Part shown: positions 58,063 to 64,000 of the stretch, in pieces
Layout: every line of letters begins with the position of its first letter
Position numbering within the stretch: the stretch's first letter is position 1
Assembly (NCBI RefSeq): GCF_900547205.1
Contig: NZ_URFY01000008.1
Coordinates: 62,001 to 126,000 of the forward strand
Source of the DNA: an uncultured Bacteroides sp.
Lineage (GTDB): Bacteria; Bacteroidota; Bacteroidia; Bacteroidales; Bacteroidaceae
Length of the DNA: 64,000 nucleotides
Reading direction: 5' to 3'
Translations under genes and position numbers: made by a program
Notes under the pieces: generated by a model
The model's database searches: none
The model's input: only the letters and a program-made list of their open reading frames with translations
Told to the model about the DNA's origin: nothing

Positions 58063-60576
58063 ATGAGAAAAGGACTATTACTGCTTTTGTTTGTATGTGT
58101 CAGTCTGAGTACATTGTGGGCTGATTCTGTTCGTACTAAATACACTTTTGAAAAAGGCTGGAAGTTTACGAGGACGGATGAACAGTCTTTCAGTACTATT
58201 GATTGCAATGATAAAGATTGGCAAACAGTGACAGTCCCTCATGATTGGGCAATATACGGTCCGTTTAGTATGAACAACGACCGGCAGAATGTGGCTATCA
58301 CGCAGGACGGACAAGACAAAGCGATGGAACACGCCGGTCGTACAGGCGGACTTCCTTTTGTGGGAGTAGGCTGGTACAGACTACAATTTCAGGCTCCTGA
58401 CTTTCAACAAGGAAAAAGAGCCGTGCTGCTTTTCGACGGAGCTATGAGCCATGCCCGCGTATATCTCAATGGAAAAGAAGTTGGCTTCTGGCCTTATGGC
58501 TACAATTCATTCCACTTTGACGTGACTCCATATTTAAATGTAGGTGGTGATAATACGCTGGCTGTTCGCTTGGAGAATGAAACAGAATCCTCACGTTGGT
58601 ATCCGGGAGCGGGATTATATAGAAATGTGCATTTGTTGGTGACGGAAGATTCTTATATCCCGGTATGGGGACAGCAATTGACTACCCCAGTCGTGAAAGA
58701 GGATTATGCCGAAATACATTTGGAAACTCCTTGGATTATGCCGGAGAACCGGAAAAAGGAAGATGTTCGTATTGTTACTGAAATCAAAGATCAAGCGGGT
58801 AAAGTAGTCTGCAAAGACGAAAACAAACTGTTTACTCATGGCGAGCCGCAATTCCGTCAGGACTTTGTTGTGGAGAAACCGGCATTGTGGACTCCTGATA
58901 CTCCCAATCTGTATACAGCCGTTTCTAAGGTATACGAAGGCAATGTACTGAAAGATGAAAATACGGTGGCTTTTGGTATCCGTTCTTTGGAGATTATACC
59001 TAATAAAGGCTTCTATCTGAACGGGAAAAGAACGGTATTCAAAGGAGTGTGCAATCATCATGACTTGGGTCCGTTGGGAGGAGCAGTCAATGATGCGGCT
59101 ATCAGACGGCAGGTACGTATCCTGAAAGATATGGGTTGTAATGCGATTCGTACTTCACACAATATGCCGGCTCCCGAGTTGGTGCGTGCCTGTGATGAAA
59201 TGGGGATGATGCTGATGGTAGAGACCTTTGATGAATGGAAAGCTGCGAAATGTGCTAACGGCTATCATAAAGTGTTTGATGAATGGGCAGAGAAAGACCT
59301 GGTAAATGCGGTACGTCATTATCGCAATAATCCGAGTGTGGTAATGTGGTGTGTAGGCAATGAAGTGGGCGACCAATGGAATGGTGACAGAGGTCCGAAG
59401 CTATCACGTTTCTTACAGGATATTTGCCATCGCGAAGACCCTACACGTCCAGTTACTCAGGGAATGGATGCACCCGATGCAGTTGTGAATAATAATATGG
59501 CGGCAGTAATGGATGTTGCAGGGTTCAATTACAGACCACATAAGTATCAGACAAATTACAAGAAACTTCCACAACAGATTATTTTGGGTAGTGAAACTGC
59601 ATCAACAGTAAGTTCACGTGGTATTTATAAGTTCCCCGTCACTCGCGGATGGATGAGAACTTATGACGATCATCAGGCTTCTTCCTACGATGTGGAACAT
59701 TGCGGATGGTCCAACTTGCCGGAAGATGATTTTATTCAGCACGAAGATTTGCCTTATTGTATCGGTGAGTTTGTATGGACCGGATTTGATTATTTAGGAG
59801 AACCGACACCTTATTATACTAACTGGCCCAGCCACTCTTCCCTTTTTGGTATTATCGACCTTGCCGGATTGCCCAAAGACCGTTATTATTTATATCGTAG
59901 CCACTGGAATAAGAAGGAAGAGACATTGCACATCCTGCCTCACTGGAACTGGGAAGGACGCGAAGGAGAGATTACGCCTGTATTTGTGTATACCAACTAT
60001 CCTACTGCGGAATTGTTTATTAACGGAAAAAGCCAAGGCAAACGTACGAAAGACCTCTCAGTAACAGTTCATAATAGTGCAGATTCCGTTTCTATGATGA
60101 GTTTGAAACGCCAGCAACGTTATCGCTTGATGTGGATGGATACTAAATACGAACCGGGAACGGTGAAAGTGGTAGCCTACGACAATGACGGAAAAGTAGC
60201 TGCGGAACGCGAAATTCATACGGCAGGAAAACCATATCGCATTGAACTGATTCCCGACAGAACTGATTTGAAAGCCGATGGAAAGGATATTTGTTTTGTA
60301 ACAGTCAGAGTGGTAGACAAAGATGGAAACTTCTGTGCCACTGCTACCAACCAAATACGCTTTAAAGTGAAAGGAGCCGGAACCTATTGTGCGGGAGCCA
60401 ACGGGAATGCTGCATCACTGGAGTCTTTCCAGAAACCTGAAATGAAGTTGTTCAGCGGTATGATGACTGCTTTGGTTCAGACGAAGGATGAAGGCGGGGA
60501 AATTATTTTGGAAGCTACCGGAAAGGGGCTGCAAAAAGCTAGTTTGCGTATACACTCACGGGCAGAAGTTGAATAA
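58063..60576 (+). CDS. Glycoside hydrolase family 2 (beta-galactosidase/glucuronidase type)
   Basis: 837 residues from the ATG at 58063 (an ATG two codons earlier is possible). Signal peptide, then the GH2 sugar-binding domain (VPHDWAIYGPF, GVGWYRLQF), immunoglobulin-like domain and TIM barrel with acid/base WCVGNEVGD and nucleophile ILGSETAST. Two extra C-terminal beta domains (DUF4982-like and Ig-like) follow. It removes a terminal beta-linked sugar from glycans in the periplasm. The neighbouring PL8 lyase suggests the two work on the same host glycan, but no sensor or SusC/D pair is next to them. Confidence 0.88.
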   Translation: MRKGLLLLLFVCVSLSTLWADSVRTKYTFEKGWKFTRTDEQSFSTIDCNDKDWQTVTVPHDWAIYGPFSMNNDRQNVAITQDGQDKAMEHAGRTGGLPFVGVGWYRLQFQAPDFQQGKRAVLLFDGAMSHARVYLNGKEVGFWPYGYNSFHFDVTPYLNVGGDNTLAVRLENETESSRWYPGAGLYRNVHLLVTEDSYIPVWGQQLTTPVVKEDYAEIHLETPWIMPENRKKEDVRIVTEIKDQAGKVVCKDENKLFTHGEPQFRQDFVVEKPALWTPDTPNLYTAVSKVYEGNVLKDENTVAFGIRSLEIIPNKGFYLNGKRTVFKGVCNHHDLGPLGGAVNDAAIRRQVRILKDMGCNAIRTSHNMPAPELVRACDEMGMMLMVETFDEWKAAKCANGYHKVFDEWAEKDLVNAVRHYRNNPSVVMWCVGNEVGDQWNGDRGPKLSRFLQDICHREDPTRPVTQGMDAPDAVVNNNMAAVMDVAGFNYRPHKYQTNYKKLPQQIILGSETASTVSSRGIYKFPVTRGWMRTYDDHQASSYDVEHCGWSNLPEDDFIQHEDLPYCIGEFVWTGFDYLGEPTPYYTNWPSHSSLFGIIDLAGLPKDRYYLYRSHWNKKEETLHILPHWNWEGREGEITPVFVYTNYPTAELFINGKSQGKRTKDLSVTVHNSADSVSMMSLKRQQRYRLMWMDTKYEPGTVKVVAYDNDGKVAAEREIHTAGKPYRIELIPDRTDLKADGKDICFVTVRVVDKDGNFCATATNQIRFKVKGAGTYCAGANGNAASLESFQKPEMKLFSGMMTALVQTKDEGGEIILEATGKGLQKASLRIHSRAEVE

Positions 60577-60580
60577 TAAT

Positions 60581-60616
60581 AAAAAAGCCGGTTGCGCCCC
60601 CCATCACAACCGGCTT
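60581..60616 (-). terminator. Terminator with T run on the minus strand
   Basis: AAGCCGGTTG (60585-60594) pairs with CAACCGGCTT (60607-60616), 12-nt loop. The T run (T6) is on the minus strand, so it ends the small unit starting near 60742 and may also limit GH2 readthrough. Confidence 0.8.
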
Positions 60617-60640
60617 AAAAATGATATGTTGACCTAAAAC

Positions 60641-60700
60641 CTATGAAATTCTGTTGCCGATGATTCGCATAGCAGCAGTGTAATATTCACATGGCACCAT
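60641..60700 (-). CDS. Possible short ORF in a small minus-strand transcription unit
   Basis: From the ATG at 60700 the frame encodes 19 residues, MVPCEYYTAAMRIIGNRIS, preceded by AAAAGG 10 bp upstream. The same frame stays open further upstream (KKDSGSKGIQL) to a TTG at 60751, so a longer product is possible, but that TTG is part of the -7 box. Amino-acid composition looks like protein rather than noise. No family recognised. It lies between its own -7 box (60749-60756) and its own terminator (60581-60616). It could equally be a small RNA with no peptide. Confidence 0.4.
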   Translation of the reverse strand: MVPCEYYTAAMRIIGNRIS

Positions 60701-60748
60701 AAGTTGGATACCTTTTGAACCACTATCTTTTTTAATTAATAACCGCTG

Positions 60749-60756
60749 CAAAGATA
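60749..60756 (-). promoter_or_regulatory. Promoter -7 box for the small unit at 60.6-60.75 kb
   Basis: TATCTTTG on the minus strand, exact consensus. It lies downstream of the acyl-CoA synthetase terminator, so it starts an independent transcript of about 160 nt. Confidence 0.65.
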
Positions 60757-60784
60757 ACCGGTGCAAATTAAGTTAAGGTATAAT

Positions 60785-60840
60785 TTTGAGTCATTTATAT
60801 ATAAATTTGAGTCATTGACCGGAATTTATCTAAATTGACC
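60785..60840. promoter_or_regulatory. Direct repeats upstream of the small unit
   Basis: TTTGAGTCATT occurs at 60785-60795 and 60806-60816, 21 bp apart, and ATTGACC at 60814-60820 and 60834-60840, 20 bp apart. They lie 30-85 bp upstream of the minus-strand -7 box at 60749, an activator-like position. Confidence 0.5.
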
Positions 60841-60862
60841 AATTTATTGCATTCCAAAGAAG

Positions 60863-60908
60863 AATCCCCATCAAACTGCTAATCACACAGCTTAATGGGG
60901 ATTTTTAT
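60863..60908. terminator. Terminator after the acyl-CoA synthetase gene
   Basis: AATCCCCAT (60863-60871) pairs with ATGGGGATT (60895-60903), 23-nt loop, T5 on the plus strand and a T-rich run on the minus strand. Confidence 0.7.
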
Positions 60909-60930
60909 CGATGAAATGGATGTTTTTTAC

Positions 60931-62586
60931 TTATTTCTCATCATTCTGGCGAATCTCTACACGACGTATCTTACCACTGATTGTTTTCGGGAGTTCGTCG
61001 ACAAATTCTATCACACGCGGATATTTATAAGGAGCAGTCACCTTCTTCACATGGTTCTGCAATTCTTTAATCAATTCTTCTCCGGCACGCGATTTATAGT
61101 CTTTGGATAGTACAATCGTAGCTTTTACCACTTGTCCGCGAATCTCGTCGGGCACTCCGGTGATGGCGCATTCTACCACAGCAGGGTGTGTCATCAGTGC
61201 ACTTTCCACTTCGAACGGGCCGATGCGGTAGCCGGAACTTTTGATAACGTCGTCGGCACGGCCAACAAACCACAGATAGCCATCTTCGTCTTTCCAGGCA
61301 ACATCCCCTGTATAGTAGACGCCGTCGTGCCACGCTTCGTGTGTACGTTCGGCGTCGCGATAGTATTCTTTGAAGAGTCCGAGCGGTTTGCCTTTGCTGG
61401 TATGAATTACGATTTGTCCTTGTTCACCGGCTTCCACCGAGCGGCCTTCGTGGTCAATCAAGTCAACGTCATATTGAGGGTTCGGCAATCCCATACTTCC
61501 CGGTTTCGGTTCCATCCAAGGCATGGTGGCTATGGTGAGTGTGGTTTCCGTTTGTCCGAAGCCTTCCATCAGTTTGATTCCTGTCAGTTTCTTGAAAGTC
61601 TCGAATACTGCGGGGTTCAGCGCTTCTCCGGCGATGGTGCAATATTTGAGTGACGACAAGTCGAACTTCGTCAGGTCTTCGTGAATCAGGAAGCGGAAGA
61701 TAGTGGGAGGTGCGCAAAGGGAAGTGACGCGATAGTTTTGTATCATTTCCAGAATAGCAGCCGGGGTGAACTTTTCATGGTCGTAAACGAAGATGTTTGC
61801 ACCCGCAATCCATTGTCCGTAGAGTTTCCCCCATACGGCTTTTCCCCAACCGGTGTCGGCAATGGTAAGGTGAAGGCTGTTTTCGTCCAGATTGTGCCAG
61901 AAGCTACCGGTTACGATATGGCCTAATGGGTAGGTGAAATCGTGTGCCACCATTTTAGGCTCTCCGGTAGTGCCGGAAGTAAAGTACATCAAGGAGATGT
62001 CGTCGTTGGTATTTGCGTGTCGGGGACGTACAAACGGAGCGGCGTTTTCAATACCTTGATGGAAGTCTTCGAAACCTTCGGGGATGTCGGGACCTACGCT
62101 GACTAGCTTTTCTACAGTAGGGCAGTCGGGCATGGCTTCCTTGATATGTTGCACGATTACACCTTCGCCGGCAGCTACAATCATTTTGATATCGGCAGCG
62201 TTGCAGCGATAGATAATATCTTTTTTAGTAAGCAAGTGAGTGGCTGGGATAACAGTTGCTCCCAACTTGTGAAGAGCAATGGTGCTGTACCAAAATTCAT
62301 AGCGGCGCTTCAGAATCAGCATTACCATATCTCCACGACCAATGCCCATACTTTGAAAGTAAGAAGCCGTCATATCGGTATAGCGCTTAATATCAGCAAA
62401 TGAGAATTGGCGGCTTTCGCCTTTGTCATTTGTCCAGAGCAAAGCGTTCTTGTCGGGTTGTTCGGCAGCCCACACGTCCACTACGTCGTAACCGAAGTTG
62501 AAGTTCTCCGGAACATTTATCTTTAAGTTCTTGATAAAATCCTCTTGTGAGGTAAAAGAGGTCTGTGATAAAAATCTTTCTACCAT
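60931..62586 (-). CDS. AMP-forming acyl-CoA synthetase (medium-chain type)
   Basis: 551 residues of the ANL adenylating superfamily. Motifs in order: MYFTSGTTGEPKMVAH (phosphate loop), LMEGFGQTETTL, YTGDVAWKDEDGYLWFVGRADD and ISGKIRR with the catalytic lysine. The opening residues resemble medium-chain (butyrate-type) acyl-CoA synthetases. It activates a short or medium fatty acid with CoA and ATP. The XRE-cupin regulator is 7 bp upstream, so its expression is probably tied to an acyl ligand. Confidence 0.9.
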   Translation of the reverse strand: MVERFLSQTSFTSQEDFIKNLKINVPENFNFGYDVVDVWAAEQPDKNALLWTNDKGESRQFSFADIKRYTDMTASYFQSMGIGRGDMVMLILKRRYEFWYSTIALHKLGATVIPATHLLTKKDIIYRCNAADIKMIVAAGEGVIVQHIKEAMPDCPTVEKLVSVGPDIPEGFEDFHQGIENAAPFVRPRHANTNDDISLMYFTSGTTGEPKMVAHDFTYPLGHIVTGSFWHNLDENSLHLTIADTGWGKAVWGKLYGQWIAGANIFVYDHEKFTPAAILEMIQNYRVTSLCAPPTIFRFLIHEDLTKFDLSSLKYCTIAGEALNPAVFETFKKLTGIKLMEGFGQTETTLTIATMPWMEPKPGSMGLPNPQYDVDLIDHEGRSVEAGEQGQIVIHTSKGKPLGLFKEYYRDAERTHEAWHDGVYYTGDVAWKDEDGYLWFVGRADDVIKSSGYRIGPFEVESALMTHPAVVECAITGVPDEIRGQVVKATIVLSKDYKSRAGEELIKELQNHVKKVTAPYKYPRVIEFVDELPKTISGKIRRVEIRQNDEK

Positions 62587-62593
62587 GATGTTA

Positions 62594-63148
62594 TTACATA
62601 ATCACTGCCAGAAAACGCACCATTTTGCCGTCGAGCGCTTTCATGCCATGTGGAAGTTTTGAATTGAAATAAATACTGTCTCCTTGGTTGAGGATGATGT
62701 CTTTACCATCAATATTGATAAGCATACGTCCTTCGATAATGAGGTTGAACTCCTGTCCATTGTGTTGGTTGTAATGAATAGGTTCATCGTCTGCTTTCGG
62801 TTCAACGGTGACGATAAACGGGTCGGCAGTGCGGTTCATGAATCCGGCAGCTAGCGACTGGTATTTGTAGGCTTTCGTACGTTCGATGCTTGTTCCTTTG
62901 CCGTCACGGGTCACGAAGTAACTGCTCATTTTCGGTTCTTCGCCAAACATCAAGGCATCGAGGGCGATATTGTAAGTACGGGCGATCTTTTGCAGCATAC
63001 TGACGGAAATATCATACTCTCCGGTTTCTGCAAGCCGGTATTCTTCAGCAGAAATGTCTGCTTCGCGGGCAATGTCTTCGGAAGTAAGTTCCAGCACGTC
63101 ACGTAATCCGCGGAGGCGTTCTGCTATTTGTTTAATCTGGTCATTCAT
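62594..63148 (-). CDS. XRE-cupin transcriptional regulator
   Basis: 184 residues. An N-terminal helix-turn-helix (LTSEDIAREADISAEEYRLAE, about 20-60) is joined to a C-terminal cupin domain (EPIHYNQHNGQEFNLIIEGR, then GDSIYFNSKLPHGMKA, about 105-184) that binds a small effector or metal. Such regulators control adjacent metabolic genes. It lies 7 bp before the acyl-CoA synthetase gene and 31 bp after proC, so it likely responds to a metabolite of that synthetase. Confidence 0.9.
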   Translation of the reverse strand: MNDQIKQIAERLRGLRDVLELTSEDIAREADISAEEYRLAETGEYDISVSMLQKIARTYNIALDALMFGEEPKMSSYFVTRDGKGTSIERTKAYKYQSLAAGFMNRTADPFIVTVEPKADDEPIHYNQHNGQEFNLIIEGRMLINIDGKDIILNQGDSIYFNSKLPHGMKALDGKMVRFLAVIM

Positions 63149-63179
63149 GTTATTTAGTGATTAGTTATTTAGTGATTCG

Positions 63180-63953
63180 TTATTTCGATGCTTTCATAGC
63201 TTTGATAATAGCGGAAGTGAACCCGTTGTGTTCCAGTTCGTTAATACCTTTAATCGTAATTCCGCCCGGAGTAGTTACTTTATCAATTTCCACGCTGGGG
63301 TGAGTATCGTTGTTCTGAATCAATGCGGCTGCACCTTTCAATGATTGTGCTACCATTTCCATGGCATCTTTCGGGCGAATGCCCATTTCGATGCCGGCTT
63401 GCATGGCTGCCTGAACATACTTGAGCACATAAGCAATGCCGCAAGAAGTCAGTGCGGTGGCCGCAGTTATCTTATCTTCGGGGATGAGCATCACTGTTCC
63501 CATTTCTTTGAATAGTCGTAGGATAAATTGATCTTGTTCATCATTGGTGTTTCGCGCGGCAATAAGTGTCATGCTTTCCAGTTCGCTGATGGCTGTATTC
63601 GGAATCAGGCGGTACATCGCCATTTCCGGTGCAACTACATAGTGGGCCAAAGATTCAAAATTGATACCGGCGGCTACCGATACGAGTATCTGTTTGCTTT
63701 TTAGTTTCAACTCGCGCATTACCGGTTCCATAAACCAAGGCTTCACCGCAAGAATAACTATATCGGCTCCCATGGCTGCTTCTGCATTATTGTGGGTAGT
63801 CGTTATTCCCGGAAATTCTTTTTTAAGTTTCTCCAGTTTGCCCGGACTGGGATTGGATACAACGAGGTTGGAATCTTCAATCAGACTTCCTTTTGCCAGG
63901 CCACGGGCTATTGAACCTCCCATGTTTCCTGCACCGATAATAGCTATTTTCAT
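63180..63953 (-). CDS. proC: Pyrroline-5-carboxylate reductase
   Basis: 257 residues from the ATG at 63953; the longer frame to 63989 would begin inside the -7 box (63989-63996) and is rejected. NAD(P)-binding IAIIGAGNMGGSIARGLAKG opens the protein; DIVILAVKPWFM and the C-terminal dimer region ITAATALTSCGIAYVLKYVQ, then VTTPGGITIKGI, complete the P5CR pattern. It makes proline from pyrroline-5-carboxylate. With proB and proA at 39.5-42 kb, the proline route is complete in the window though split over two sites. Confidence 0.95.
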   Translation of the reverse strand: MKIAIIGAGNMGGSIARGLAKGSLIEDSNLVVSNPSPGKLEKLKKEFPGITTTHNNAEAAMGADIVILAVKPWFMEPVMRELKLKSKQILVSVAAGINFESLAHYVVAPEMAMYRLIPNTAISELESMTLIAARNTNDEQDQFILRLFKEMGTVMLIPEDKITAATALTSCGIAYVLKYVQAAMQAGIEMGIRPKDAMEMVAQSLKGAAALIQNNDTHPSVEIDKVTTPGGITIKGINELEHNGFTSAIIKAMKASK

Positions 63954-63988
63954 ATATATATATGCTTGTTTTAATGAGTTGTCACACA

Positions 63989-63996
63989 CAAAGGTA
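63989..63996 (-). promoter_or_regulatory. Promoter -7 box for proC
   Basis: TACCTTTG on the minus strand, exact consensus, 35 bp upstream of the chosen start. Confidence 0.7.
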
Positions 63997-64000
63997 ACGG

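Overview
The window is a chromosomal stretch of a gut Bacteroides, close to the B. thetaiotaomicron/ovatus group. The evidence is a starch-utilisation (sus) locus, NigD-like and BF3164-type lipoproteins, NVEALA peptides, an N-succinylornithine-type ArgF', and many copies of the Bacteroides -7 promoter box TAnnTTTG a short way upstream of genes. No phage or insertion sequence was seen.

Layout. 1-2.4 kb: the 3' part of a large DUF4988-type surface protein. 2.8-3.8 kb: a family 2 glycosyltransferase. 3.8-4.3 kb: an inverted-repeat element holding a 22-bp-period array. 4.3-13.2 kb (minus strand): an export/surface cluster running from a membrane-bound winged-helix regulator through two NVEALA small secreted peptides, a transglutaminase-like lipoprotein, a BF3164-type propeller lipoprotein, a cysteine-containing exported protein, a frameshifted thiol/DUF1573 lipoprotein and a dedicated signal peptidase I, to an O-antigen-ligase/TPR membrane protein. 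13.4-15.3 kb: radC, a DUF59 Fe-S assembly gene and lpxH. 15.3-27.4 kb: sus locus with susR divergent from susA, then susB, susC, susD and susE; susF and susG are not present. 27.5-30.2 kb: XRE regulator plus AAA-ATPase-like/nuclease-like protein. 30.3-30.8 kb: second inverted-repeat element with 22-bp-period arrays. 30.8-38.4 kb: alkaline phosphatase, efp, rpmH, PASTA protein, rluD-ddl-acyltransferase-NigD-rhodanese. 38.5-42 kb: proB-proA-argF'. 42-50.7 kb: an aminotransferase remnant, DUF2007, murI, and the outer-membrane biogenesis set uppS-bamA-two OmpH/Skp genes, DUF6242 lipoprotein, ribD. 50.8-54.7 kb: prmC-recX, pyrE, SRPBCC, argH. 54.75-54.92 kb: tRNA-Gly and tRNA-Leu. 55.6-60.6 kb: divergent PL8 lyase and GH2 glycosidase. 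60.6-60.8 kb: a small independent minus-strand transcription unit. 60.9-64 kb: proC, XRE-cupin regulator, acyl-CoA synthetase.

How the genes work together. The sus genes bind, import and degrade maltodextrin, but with no outer-membrane amylase. ProB/ProA/ProC make proline, ArgF'/ArgH act in arginine synthesis, and UppS/BamA/Skp/LpxH/MurI/Ddl serve the envelope. The least understood parts are the NVEALA cluster, the 22-bp-period arrays (three intergenic sites, two of them inside inverted-repeat elements between convergent genes), and the small unit at 60.6 kb.
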